NCBI RefSeq assembly: GCF_002113375.1
Contig: NZ_NEHO01000002.1
Span: forward strand, 496,001 to 560,000
Source: Pseudomonas sp. R37(2017)
GTDB taxonomy: Bacteria; Pseudomonadota; Gammaproteobacteria; Pseudomonadales; Pseudomonadaceae
Direction of reading: 5' to 3'
DNA: 64,000 nucleotides
Below the pieces are notes generated by a model. The model did not search any database, was not told the DNA's origin, and saw only the letters and a list, made by a program, of their open reading frames with translations. Positions 12,289 through 20,218 of the stretch are shown here, piece by piece. The position numbers and the translations under genes were made by a program. The number at the start of each line of letters is the position of its first letter. The stretch's first letter is position 1.

Positions 12289-12618
12289 ATGAAAGGTTTT
12301 ATCGCCGTGACGGCGCTGGCGCTGTTGGCGGGTTGTGCTCAGTTGGACCTGTTCCAGTCGTCCGCACCTGTGGATAACTGGACCACCTGGACCTGCGACA
12401 GCCAGGCCAAGGTGCTGTGGCGCTACACCGACGACAGTCGCAAGGAAGTCGACGTGCGCCTGGGTGGTGCCGATCAGGTCTACCGTCTGAAGCAGGAACC
12501 GGGTGCATCGGGTTCGCTGTACAGCAATGACATGCTGGCGTTTCACATAAAAGGTGAGGAAGGCCTGGTTTACTGGGTCGCCACCAATGATTTGATTGGG
12601 CGTGGTTGTCACCTGTAG
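12289..12618 (+). CDS. MliC-like lipoprotein (possible C-type lysozyme inhibitor)
   Basis: 109 residues from ATG 12289; the lipobox LLAGC ends the signal at Cys 16. The mature region has the MliC pattern: a Cys near the start (WTCDSQAK), alternating strands with VDVRLGGADQVYRL, the SGSLYSNDMLAFHIKG segment, and a final Cys (GRGCHL) that can pair with the first. MliC proteins inhibit host-type lysozyme in the periplasm. I cannot confirm the inhibitory loop residues, so a related DUF is possible. The longer frame starting 66 bases upstream overlaps the preceding lipoprotein and is not used. Confidence 0.65.
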   Translation: MKGFIAVTALALLAGCAQLDLFQSSAPVDNWTTWTCDSQAKVLWRYTDDSRKEVDVRLGGADQVYRLKQEPGASGSLYSNDMLAFHIKGEEGLVYWVATNDLIGRGCHL

Positions 12619-12715
12619 GAGCGAGCATGCTCGCGATGGTCGTTAACGAAAACGCGGGATGCCTGAATGCCCGCGGTGTCTGGGCCACCATCGCGAGCAT
12701 GCTCGCTCCTACAGG
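12613..12715. repeat. REPIN (class B, 103 bp)
   Basis: Facing arms CTGTAGGAGCGAGCATGCTC with a conserved spacer (GATGGTCGTTAACGA at its left end). The left arm overlaps the last codons and stop of the MliC-like gene. Confidence 0.9.
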
Positions 12716-12846
12716 ACGGTAGCCACCCGAAGCAACACCGAATCCGCAGCCCGGGCTCAACCCCCGATCTGCAATAACTTGAATAGCCGCCGCAGCTACG
12801 GCAGGCTGGCACGATTAACGACCCTCAACCGGGAGAGATACACACA

Positions 12847-13911
12847 ATGGCACTTATCAGCATGCGCCAGATGCTGGACCACGCAGCCGAGTTCGGCTAC
12901 GGCGTTCCAGCTTTCAACGTCAACAACCTTGAGCAGATGCGCGCCATCATGGAAGCCGCTGACAAGACTGACTCCCCGGTGATCGTCCAGGCTTCGGCCG
13001 GTGCTCGCAAATACGCCGGTGCACCGTTCCTGCGTCACCTGATCCTGGCCGCCATCGAAGAATTCCCGCACATCCCGGTGTGCATGCACCAGGACCACGG
13101 CACCAGCCCTGACGTCTGCCAGCGCTCCATCCAGCTGGGTTTCAGCTCGGTGATGATGGACGGTTCCCTGGGCGAAGACGGCAAGACCCCGACCGACTAC
13201 GACTACAACGTGCGCGTCACCCAGCAGACAGTGGCCATGGCCCACGCCTGCGGCGTTTCGGTAGAAGGCGAGCTGGGCTGCCTGGGTTCACTGGAAACCG
13301 GCATGGCCGGTGAAGAAGACGGCATCGGCGCCGAAGGCGTTCTGGATCACAGCCAGATGCTGACCGACCCGGAAGAAGCCGCTGACTTCGTAAAACGCAC
13401 TCAGGTCGATGCCCTGGCCATCGCCATCGGCACCAGCCACGGCGCCTACAAGTTCACCAAGCCACCAACCGGCGACGTGCTGGCGATCGACCGCATCAAG
13501 GAAATCCACAAGCGCATTCCGAACACTCACCTGGTGATGCACGGTTCGTCTTCGGTTCCGCAAGAGTGGCTGGCGATCATCAACCAGTACGGCGGCGACA
13601 TCAAGGAAACCTACGGCGTACCGGTTGAAGAAATCGTCGAAGGCATCAAGCACGGCGTGCGCAAGGTCAACATCGACACCGACCTGCGCCTGGCATCCAC
13701 TGGCGCAATGCGTCGCCTGATGGCCACCAACCCGAGCGAGTTCGACCCACGCAAATTCTTCGGCGCGACCGTGACGGCCATGCGCGACGTATGTATCGCT
13801 CGCTACGAAGCCTTCGGTACTGCCGGCAACGCTTCGAAGATCAAGCCGATCTCCCTGGAAGGGATGTATCAGCGTTATCTGAAGGGTGAGTTGAACGCCA
13901 AGGTCAACTAA
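12847..13911 (+). CDS. fba: Fructose-bisphosphate aldolase, class II (class IIA)
   Basis: 354 residues. The zinc-site histidines appear in CMHQDHG and in [10 protein letters not shown], with the catalytic Asp in HQDHGT. GVEELGCL-type sequence ([14 protein letters not shown]) and the NIDTDLR phosphate-binding motif near residue 280 are typical. It splits or forms fructose 1,6-bisphosphate in glycolysis and gluconeogenesis; in pseudomonads it mainly serves gluconeogenesis. GGGAGA precedes the start. The gene closes the tkt-epd-pgk group and a strong terminator follows 24 bases after the stop. Confidence 0.98.
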   Translation: MALISMRQMLDHAAEFGYGVPAFNVNNLEQMRAIMEAADKTDSPVIVQASAGARKYAGAPFLRHLILAAIEEFPHIPVCMHQDHGTSPDVCQRSIQLGFSSVMMDGSLGEDGKTPTDYDYNVRVTQQTVAMAHACGVSVEGELGCLGSLETGMAGEEDGIGAEGVLDHSQMLTDPEEAADFVKRTQVDALAIAIGTSHGAYKFTKPPTGDVLAIDRIKEIHKRIPNTHLVMHGSSSVPQEWLAIINQYGGDIKETYGVPVEEIVEGIKHGVRKVNIDTDLRLASTGAMRRLMATNPSEFDPRKFFGATVTAMRDVCIARYEAFGTAGNASKIKPISLEGMYQRYLKGELNAKVN

Positions 13912-13934
13912 GTCTTCAGCGTTCTGGTCATATG

Positions 13935-13962
13935 AAAAACCCGTCGAGAGACGGGTTTTTTT
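13935..13962 (+). terminator. Rho-independent terminator after fba
   Basis: A-run, stem CCCGTC (13940-13945), loop GAGA, stem GACGGG (13950-13955), then seven T. It is nearly symmetrical and could work in both directions. Confidence 0.95.
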
Positions 13963-14107
13963 ATGGATGTAGGAATGATTACTGAAACAGGAGGTACTCT
14001 TCCGTTTGTTATGTGTGTCTTTGACAGCGAGCCTTTCATTACGCTAAATGAATTGATCTTTGGCCGGATTGCCATTGATTCAATTCTCATGGAAGAGGGG
14101 TTTGTTT

Positions 14108-14509
14108 ATGAATTCTCGAAAAAAACTCAGTGCTCTCGCTTTACCGTTTTTCCTGTTTGCGGTTAACGCCGTCAATGCCACTGACTCTGTTTTAACTGCG
14201 TCGATTGATAGCAAGGGCAAGGTAATAAAGCAGTCCGGCGACTGGATCTACAGCGTGAAGCACTTCCCGCGAGCCGGTTATTTTTCCGAGTACGAAGTTA
14301 TTCCAAAGGCTGGGGTCTTTCGGCAGGCACCGGGTTACTGCGATGTATCCGTAACTGACGTGGACACCTACGATGATTTGCTGTTCGCCAATGCCAAGAT
14401 TGCCGGAACGCCAACGGTCAAGACCATCAAGGTAATCACCCAATTGACAGCAGGTTCCGCGAAGGATGCAGCGACTTCTAAAAGCTTCATGCTGATGTGT
14501 GTTCACTAG
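14108..14509 (+). CDS. Hypothetical secreted protein
   Basis: 133 residues from ATG 14108 with GGAAGAGGGG upstream; an earlier in-frame start is disfavoured because it would bury the signal peptide. A signal peptide runs to about residue 24 (FFLFAVNAVNA). The mature part of about 109 residues is a likely beta-rich domain with two cysteines (GYCDVSV and MLMCVH at the very end) that may pair. I do not recognise the family. The gene lies alone, downstream of the fba terminator and convergent with the alginate lyase gene. The flanking DNA is visibly more AT-rich than the window average. Confidence 0.7.
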   Translation: MNSRKKLSALALPFFLFAVNAVNATDSVLTASIDSKGKVIKQSGDWIYSVKHFPRAGYFSEYEVIPKAGVFRQAPGYCDVSVTDVDTYDDLLFANAKIAGTPTVKTIKVITQLTAGSAKDAATSKSFMLMCVH

Positions 14510-14515
14510 TTGTCT

Positions 14516-14550
14516 GGGCGAGGAGGACTGTTCCTCGCCCCATATTTTCA
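14516..14550. terminator. Hairpin terminator between convergent genes
   Basis: Stem GGGCGAGGA (14516-14524) and TCCTCGCCC (14532-14540) with a 7-base loop, followed by CATATTTTC. It begins 6 bases after the stop of the secreted protein gene and 12 bases before the lyase stop on the other strand. Confidence 0.65.
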
Positions 14551-14551
14551 A

Positions 14552-15220
14552 TTATTGATTGTGATCGATATCCAGCCTGCTGAAGGTCACTTGCCCACCT
14601 TCAGTGGTGTACCCGGTGTTGTCCTGCACATAAACCCCGGCCTTGAAATACAGCGGTTTGTCGCGCCAGGTTGTGCTGATTTGCGTATCCCATTTATAGC
14701 CTGCCGCGCTGATCCCCAAGGCACCACCGGGGCTGAGGTGAATGAGATAGTTGAACTCCTGATCGAGTTTCACCCCCGTCGCCACGACGATCACCCGGCC
14801 TGTATCGTCATCGGGATGCATCCGAACCTTGGCGACGATATTGCCGGTGCCGGTACTGGTCTTGTATTGATACTCGACCTTCACCAGCGGTTTCTGGCTT
14901 TGATAGGCATGGATCTGGCCGATGACGACTTTCCCGGAACTGGGCACCTGGTTCACTGCCAGCGTGGCGTACAACAAATTGTCGGCATCCGGGTAGTACC
15001 AGTTTTTCAACTTGCCGTTGCTGTAGGTTTCGCGCAATTCGGTGCGCGGATAAATCGCGTTCTCGGTACGGGAGCCGGTCACGGGCGACCAGAAAAACAA
15101 TGTGCCGGTGTCGGAATGGAAGTATTGATCCTTGAAGCCATCTACCAGCTTGGCGGTTTCGACGGTGTACGGCGGGCTGCCGACGGGCACGCTGAGGTTC
15201 CAGGTTGCGAGGTCGATCAT
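14552..15220 (-). CDS. Polysaccharide lyase family 7 protein (alginate lyase)
   Basis: 222 residues from MIDLATWNLSVPVG. All three PL7 signatures are present: RTELRE at 59-64, QIH at 102-104 and YFKAGVYVQ at 191-199, so the catalytic Gln, His, Arg and Tyr positions are intact. PL7 enzymes cut alginate by beta-elimination. Unlike most secreted lyases no signal peptide is visible from this start, and a 19-residue upstream extension (MRTRTTGTSVQHEP) is not a signal either. It may act in the cytoplasm or leave by a non-Sec route. It is not part of an alg biosynthesis operon. Confidence 0.9.
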   Translation of the reverse strand: MIDLATWNLSVPVGSPPYTVETAKLVDGFKDQYFHSDTGTLFFWSPVTGSRTENAIYPRTELRETYSNGKLKNWYYPDADNLLYATLAVNQVPSSGKVVIGQIHAYQSQKPLVKVEYQYKTSTGTGNIVAKVRMHPDDDTGRVIVVATGVKLDQEFNYLIHLSPGGALGISAAGYKWDTQISTTWRDKPLYFKAGVYVQDNTGYTTEGGQVTFSRLDIDHNQ

Positions 15221-15543
15221 GTCGTTTTTTCCACTTGGTTCATGCTGTACGGATGTGCCAGTCGTTCTAGTCCGCACCTTTGGGGCGGCCTTTATAAGCG
15301 TAGTGGGAGATTTTGTTAACGATCGCCTGACGGATGGCTGACGTCAACATCCTGTCGAAATGCCATCTTTTCCGATTTTCATTGTCCTGAACCATCGACC
15401 GTTAGTCGGTAAAAAGACACAATGATTAAATGATGGCTCACTGACACCTTCTGCTTTTGCAGAACCGGGTCTAGAGTGAAGACACAGTATTTGTCCGGTT
15501 TTCACGAGAAACCGGTCTGACGCCCCGCAATTAGAGAAGCAGC
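15221..15543. other. Intergenic region between divergent lyase and REC-PAS-GGDEF-EAL genes
   Basis: 323 bases holding promoters for both neighbours. Two hairpins are visible: TTCTGC-TTTT-GCAGAA at 15449-15464, and CCGGTTT / AAACCGG at 15495-15501 and 15509-15515, the second ending 28 bases before the ATG of the plus-strand gene. No coding region seen. Confidence 0.6.
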
Positions 15544-17667
15544 ATGGAATGCGCGCAACCCACGCCAGCAGAAGGCGGCTCAACCCTATTAGTCGTCGAC
15601 GATTACCCTGAAAACCTGATCAGCATGCGCGCGTTGTTACAGCGCCAGGACTGGCGGGTCATTACAGCTGCCTCGGGTTTCGAGGCTCTCGGTTTGTTGC
15701 TTGAACACGATATCGACCTGGTGCTGCTGGACGTGCAGATGCCGGGTATGGACGGTTATGAAGTGGCCCGCCTGATGCGCGGTAGCCAGCGGACCCGTCT
15801 CACGCCGATCATTTTCCTGACCGCCAACGAACAGTCCCTGGATGCGGTGATCAAGGGCTATGCCAGTGGTGCGGTGGATTACCTGTTCAAGCCGTTCGAC
15901 CCGCAGATTTTCACGCCCAAGGTCCAGGCGTTGCTCGAACACCAGCGTAACCGCCGGGCCCTGCAGCGCCTGAGTCATGATCTGGAATCCGCTCGTGCCT
16001 TTAATGCGTCGGTTCTGGATAACGCAGCCGAAGGCATTCTGGTGTTGGGGGAGGACGGTCTGATTCGCTTTGCCAACCCGGCAATGTCACGACTGCTCAA
16101 TGCTCCCGTGCAGGAGCTGCAAGGCAAGGAATTTCTGGACTACCTGCAAAAACCACATGTCCCGGTCTGGGCCGATTCCGAATTCTTCACGGGCTACAAG
16201 CGCGGTGAGACCCAGCGTCTGCACGACGCACTGCTGCGTACGACGCGCGGCCAGCAGGTGCCGGTAGCCTTGTCCTGCGCCCCATTACCTGCCGAACAAC
16301 ATGCAATGGTAGTGACGGTACTGGACATGTCGGTGGTGCACCATCTGCATCAGCAACTGGAATTTCAGGCCGTCACCGATCCGCTGACCGGATTGCTCAA
16401 CCGTCGGGGTTTCTACCAGACCGTAGAAAACCTGCTGGTACGCGGTGAGCGTTCCGACAGTTCCTGGGTCTTGATGTATCTGGACCTCGATGGCTTCAAG
16501 CGTGTCAATGATTCGCTCGGGCACGATGCTGGCGATCGGGTGTTGCGCTGGGTTTCCGAACAGTTGAAGGCCTGCTTGCGGCCCTTCGACATTCTGGCGC
16601 GGATGGGTGGCGACGAATTCACCGCGCTGCTGGACCTGGAATTTCCCGAGCAGGCGGCGAAGATTGCCGAGAAGCTCATCGAGCGCGTGTCGATCTGCCA
16701 GCAGGTCGACGGCCTCGATATCGCCCTGGGTACCAGCATCGGCATCGCTACATTCCCCGATTGTGGCGCCAATCTCGACGGGATGCTGCGGGCGGCGGAC
16801 ATTGCCATGTACGAAGCCAAGCGCGCCGGTCGCCAGCAATATCGATTCTACGATCACGATATGAACGGTCGGGCGCGCTCGCGGCTGATGCTGGAAGACA
16901 GTGTGCGGACAGCCATCGAGAACCGCGATTTCAATCTGGTGTATCAGCCTCAGGTTGCTATTGCCGACGGGAGGCTTCGTGGTTTCGAGGCCTTGTTGCG
17001 CTGGCAGCATCCCAGCGTTGGCGATGTACCTCCGGGATTGTTTTTACCCTTACTGGAAGAGGCACGGCTGATCAGTCGCCTGGGCAGCTGGATCTACCAT
17101 CGCAGTGCCGGGCAACGCAAAGCCTGGGAGTCCATGTTTGCCGAGGATCTGGTGCTCGCCGTCAGCTTGAGCAGTACGCAGTTTGGCATGCCCAACCTGG
17201 TCACCGAGTTGCGTCAGGTGCTGCAGCGCCATGGCTTGCAGCCGCGCCAGCTGGAAGTCGAGGTCACGGAAGAGGCCTTGATGCATCACCCCGAGGAAAC
17301 CCGCAAGCAACTGCGTCTGCTGAACAACCTGGGGGTGCGAGTGGCGCTCGATGACTTCGGGGCCGGTCCGTGTTCCCTGGCGCATTTGCGCGACCTGGAA
17401 CTGGACACCCTCAAGCTCGACCGGCATTTGATCGCCCGGTTACCGGAGTCGGTACGGGATGCGGCGCTGGTGCGCTGTGTGATCGACCTGTGCAGACAAT
17501 ACGGGGTACTGGTGATTGCCGAAGGAGTGGAAACCGTCGCGCAGTATGAATGGCTGCAGGCCAACGGCTGTGAATACGTGCAGGGTTTTCTGGTGGCCCG
17601 GCCGATGATGGCCGAAGACGCCGGGGTTTTTGTCCAGCCGTTTGACTGGAGCGCGCTGCCCCGCTGA
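15544..17667 (+). CDS. Response regulator with PAS, GGDEF and (degenerate?) EAL domains
   Basis: 707 residues. REC domain at about 13-130 with acidic pocket D19/D20, phospho-acceptor D63, T93 and K116. PAS at about 150-270. GGDEF domain at about 278-435 with intact GGDEF at 355-359 and an inhibitory RxxD site (RPFD, 346-349) five residues before it. EAL domain at about 445-700 with EAL at 482-484, DDFGAG at 603-608, AEGVET at 659-664 and VQGF at 679-682. The Asn normally found in the VNLS motif is Ser here (AVSLSS, S541), which may weaken phosphodiesterase activity. It is expected to set cyclic-di-GMP level under control of an unseen sensor kinase. No kinase gene is adjacent. Confidence 0.93.
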   Translation: MECAQPTPAEGGSTLLVVDDYPENLISMRALLQRQDWRVITAASGFEALGLLLEHDIDLVLLDVQMPGMDGYEVARLMRGSQRTRLTPIIFLTANEQSLDAVIKGYASGAVDYLFKPFDPQIFTPKVQALLEHQRNRRALQRLSHDLESARAFNASVLDNAAEGILVLGEDGLIRFANPAMSRLLNAPVQELQGKEFLDYLQKPHVPVWADSEFFTGYKRGETQRLHDALLRTTRGQQVPVALSCAPLPAEQHAMVVTVLDMSVVHHLHQQLEFQAVTDPLTGLLNRRGFYQTVENLLVRGERSDSSWVLMYLDLDGFKRVNDSLGHDAGDRVLRWVSEQLKACLRPFDILARMGGDEFTALLDLEFPEQAAKIAEKLIERVSICQQVDGLDIALGTSIGIATFPDCGANLDGMLRAADIAMYEAKRAGRQQYRFYDHDMNGRARSRLMLEDSVRTAIENRDFNLVYQPQVAIADGRLRGFEALLRWQHPSVGDVPPGLFLPLLEEARLISRLGSWIYHRSAGQRKAWESMFAEDLVLAVSLSSTQFGMPNLVTELRQVLQRHGLQPRQLEVEVTEEALMHHPEETRKQLRLLNNLGVRVALDDFGAGPCSLAHLRDLELDTLKLDRHLIARLPESVRDAALVRCVIDLCRQYGVLVIAEGVETVAQYEWLQANGCEYVQGFLVARPMMAEDAGVFVQPFDWSALPR

Positions 17668-17712
17668 ATTCGCTACACTGGCGATCTTTCAGTGACCCGT
17701 ATTGCCGCCCCG

Positions 17713-18204
17713 ATGACCGTGTTGAAATATCTCCAGGCCTATCCCGCCACCTTGCAGGATCAGGTGCGCCAGCTGATCGCCGACGGTCGGCTGGGTGATT
17801 ACCTGAACCAGCGTTACCCGCAAAAGCATGGGGTGCAGAGCGACAAGGCGCTGTACACCTATGCCCTGGACCTCAAGCAGGAATACCTGCGTAATGCCCC
17901 GGCCATCGACAAGGTGCTGTTCGACAACCGTCTGGACCTGACTCACCGCGCACTCGGCCTGCACACCACGATCTCCCGGGTGCAGGGTGGCAAGCTCAAG
18001 GCCAAGAAGGAAATCCGCATCGCTTCGCTGTTCAAGGAAGCGCCTTGCGAGTTCCTGAAAATGATCGTGGTGCATGAACTGGCGCACTTCAAGGAGTCGG
18101 ACCACAACAAGGCCTTCTACAAACTGTGCGAACACATGATGCCGGGTTATCACCAGGTGGAATTTGATGTGCGGGTCTACCTGACGTGGCGGGACATGCA
18201 GTAG
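17713..18204 (+). CDS. YgjP-like metallopeptidase-domain protein (DUF45)
   Basis: 163 residues from ATG 17713; a GTG 21 bases upstream is an alternative and neither has a good ribosome site. The zinc motif HELAH stands near residue 125, followed by SDHNKAFY with the third ligand His, as in the YgjP/WLM group of zincin-like proteins. The N-terminal half (YLQAYPATLQDQVRQLI) is helical. Biological substrate is unknown for the family. It lies 46 bases after the REC-GGDEF-EAL stop and 35 bases before the winged-helix gene, all on the same strand. Confidence 0.8.
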   Translation: MTVLKYLQAYPATLQDQVRQLIADGRLGDYLNQRYPQKHGVQSDKALYTYALDLKQEYLRNAPAIDKVLFDNRLDLTHRALGLHTTISRVQGGKLKAKKEIRIASLFKEAPCEFLKMIVVHELAHFKESDHNKAFYKLCEHMMPGYHQVEFDVRVYLTWRDMQ

Positions 18205-18239
18205 CTACGCCGCCGAGTATCGCAACAAGGAGTGTGTGG

Positions 18240-18536
18240 ATGGACGTGAGCAAGACCAAAAGCAGTTTCTACCGCCGCCTGTACGTGGCGTACCTGATCG
18301 ACAGCGGGCTGGCCAGCAGCGTCCCGGCGCTGACCGAGGTCACCGGCATGCCCCGGCGCACGGCACAGGACACCATCGCGGCGCTGGCGGATCTGGATAT
18401 CGTCTGTGAGTTCGAGCAGGAAGAGGGCGCGCGCAATCATGCGGGGCGCTATCGGATTCGCGAGTGGGGAGCGATCGATCGCGGGTGGATCGAGCGCAAT
18501 CTGCGGCAGATCAAGGCGGTGCTGGAGTATCCCTGA
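18240..18536 (+). CDS. Winged-helix DNA-binding protein
   Basis: 98 residues from ATG 18240 with AAGGAG 8-13 bases upstream. Residues about 10-75 form a helix-turn-helix with SSVPALTEVTGMPRRTAQDTIAALADLDIV, which has the spacing of a winged helix, followed by a wing (FEQEEGARNHAGRYRI). The C terminus is a helix likely used for dimer contacts. No ligand domain is present. It is probably co-transcribed with the YgjP-like gene. Targets are unknown. Confidence 0.75.
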   Translation: MDVSKTKSSFYRRLYVAYLIDSGLASSVPALTEVTGMPRRTAQDTIAALADLDIVCEFEQEEGARNHAGRYRIREWGAIDRGWIERNLRQIKAVLEYP

Positions 18537-18560
18537 AATCCTTCAGTGGTTTGACTGATG

Positions 18561-18653
18561 CCTTCGCGAGCAGGCCGCAAGCGGGCACCCGCTCCCACAC
18601 TGGATTGTGTTCACAACTCAAATCGACTGTGGGAGCGAGCCTGCTCGCGATAG
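18561..18653. repeat. REP pair, left arm chimeric
   Basis: The right arm is a normal class A element. The left arm reads GCGAGCAGG and then CCGCAAGCGGGCACCCGCTC before CCACA, so the palindromic head is changed in the middle. A similar altered head occurs at 55079-55115 in a class B element. Confidence 0.8.
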
Positions 18654-18658
18654 GGTCC

Positions 18659-19111
18659 TCAAGGACGACGCATGCCAATGTGTGGAATGCCATCTTCCAC
18701 ATATTCCTCACCCGCCACGACAAACCCGTACCGCCCGTAGTACCCCTGCAAATGCGCTTGGGCCGAGAGGTAGACCGGCAGGCCGGGCCAGTATTTGTCG
18801 ATCTGATGCAGCGCCTGGTCCATCAGCTCATGCCCAAGCCCCGTGCCGCGTGCGTGTGGGGCGATGATCACCCGGCCGATCACCACGTCGCCGCCCTGTG
18901 ATTGCGGGTCAAGCAACCTCAGGTAGGCCACCAGCCGGTTACCGTCCCAAGCCATCACGTGGCAGGTGTCACCTTCCAGGTCCTGGCCATCGATGTCCTG
19001 GTAAGCGCATTTTTGCTCGACGACGAACACCTCGGCGCGCAGCTGCAAAATGGCATACAGCTGCTCTTTGCCCAGGTCGCTGTGGTGTTTGCAGATCCAA
19101 TCGACTGTCAT
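18659..19111 (-). CDS. ElaA-family GNAT acetyltransferase
   Basis: 150 residues from MTVDWICKHH; a much longer frame upstream has no similarity. The sequence shows the ElaA pattern: LRAEVFVVEQKCAYQDIDGQDLEGDT, then the acetyl-CoA motif VIIAPHARGTGLGHELM at about 81-97, and the end YGRYGFVVAGEEYVEDGIPHIGM. It should transfer acetyl groups from acetyl-CoA; the acceptor is unknown. It is a single gene, convergent with the winged-helix gene and divergent from the binding-protein gene. Confidence 0.9.
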   Translation of the reverse strand: MTVDWICKHHSDLGKEQLYAILQLRAEVFVVEQKCAYQDIDGQDLEGDTCHVMAWDGNRLVAYLRLLDPQSQGGDVVIGRVIIAPHARGTGLGHELMDQALHQIDKYWPGLPVYLSAQAHLQGYYGRYGFVVAGEEYVEDGIPHIGMRRP

Positions 19112-19369
19112 GTTTTGATTCCCTGAAAACGTCGTTCCGATACTAAGCGCACTGGCGCCAGAAGTCTTTATGGCGGAAGAATCTGTGACAAAGGCCAAAA
19201 TGCCATCATTCATTTTTCGCTTGGATGTCTTCTTTGTGTAATCTGAATCATGGCACTTTGCCAAGGCTTCGATGACCCAATGTTTAGTACATGGGGTCCT
19301 GCCGGTACGGTGCCTTGGGGTTTTGGCTGAAAACACGCCGGGCAATCCGCCCGCTAAGGATTTTCTGGC

Positions 19370-20107
19370 ATGCCGCGATTGCATCGAGCATTGGCCTTGA
19401 TTGGATTGCTGTTGCTGGTTCAGGGAGCAGCGGCAGAAAAACTGCGGTTGGTCGCTGATGCCTGGCCCCCCTTTACCGATTCCACGCTCGTCAACGGTGG
19501 GCTGGCCACGGACATTGTCAGTACCGCACTGACCAGGGCCGGCTACGCCAGTGAGTTCGAACAGGTGCCCTGGGCGCGGGCCTTGATGGGATTGGGTGAA
19601 GGCCGATACGACGTGCTCGTCAATGCCTGGTACAACGACGAGCGGACAAAGCTCGGCCAGTTTTCCGGCGAGTACCTGCTCAATCGCGTGCGTTTTCTCA
19701 AGCGCAAAGACGTGCCCATCGAATTCAACAACCTGCAGCAATTGCACACTTATCCAATCGCCATCGTGCGCGGATACGCTTACTCGCCCTCGTTCGACAA
19801 GGATGACTCATTGCAGAAGATCCCTGTTCACAGCTTCTCCATGGCGGTGCGCATGCTCGCGGCAGAGCGGGTCAAACTGACGCTTGAAGATGAATACGTC
19901 GCCCGCTACTACCTGGCCCGCGAGTCACCCAAGGTGCGTAACGCCGTGGAGTTCCTGCCCAAGCCCTTGAGCGAGAACAGTCTGCATATTCTGGTCAGCC
20001 TGAAGAATCCGCAGCACGAGCAGATAGTCGCCGGTTTCGACCGCGAGATCGCGGCGATGAAGGCGGACGGCAGTTATGACAAGTTGATGAAGCAGCATGG
20101 GATGTAG
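19370..20107 (+). CDS. Periplasmic substrate-binding protein (SBP family 3)
   Basis: 245 residues with a signal peptide ending QGAAAEK (about 22). The mature domain follows the amino-acid-binding SBP_bac_3 pattern: LVADAWPPFTDSTLVNGGLATDIV, WARALMGLGEGRYDVLVNAW, and a hinge with YPIAIVRGYAY. No permease or ATPase gene lies nearby, so it may be an orphan receptor or serve a distant transporter. AAGGA precedes the ATG by 10 bases. Ligand unknown; many such orphan proteins of this length exist in pseudomonads. Confidence 0.85.
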   Translation: MPRLHRALALIGLLLLVQGAAAEKLRLVADAWPPFTDSTLVNGGLATDIVSTALTRAGYASEFEQVPWARALMGLGEGRYDVLVNAWYNDERTKLGQFSGEYLLNRVRFLKRKDVPIEFNNLQQLHTYPIAIVRGYAYSPSFDKDDSLQKIPVHSFSMAVRMLAAERVKLTLEDEYVARYYLARESPKVRNAVEFLPKPLSENSLHILVSLKNPQHEQIVAGFDREIAAMKADGSYDKLMKQHGM

Positions 20108-20169
20108 AGGGGCAGCTTCAAGCCACAAGCTTCAGGCTATAAGTTGATCTTTGGTGTGGCGAAGATCCC

Positions 20170-20194
20170 CGTAGGAGCGAGCATGCTCGCGATG
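20170..20194. repeat. Single REP (class B)
   Basis: CGTAGGAGCGAGCATGCTCG stands alone without an opposing arm, between the binding-protein gene and yccS. Confidence 0.75.
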
Positions 20195-20218
20195 AGCCCA
20201 GCCCGGACACCACAGATC

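Noticed and set aside
19250..19275. TGGCAC...TTGCC as a sigma-54 promoter before the binding-protein gene
   Set aside because: The two boxes nearly touch (TGGCACTTTGCC), so the -24/-12 spacing is wrong.
18659..19747. A 362-residue form of the ElaA-type acetyltransferase
   Set aside because: The extra 212 residues overlap the divergent binding-protein gene and its promoter; the family starts at MTVDWICKHH.
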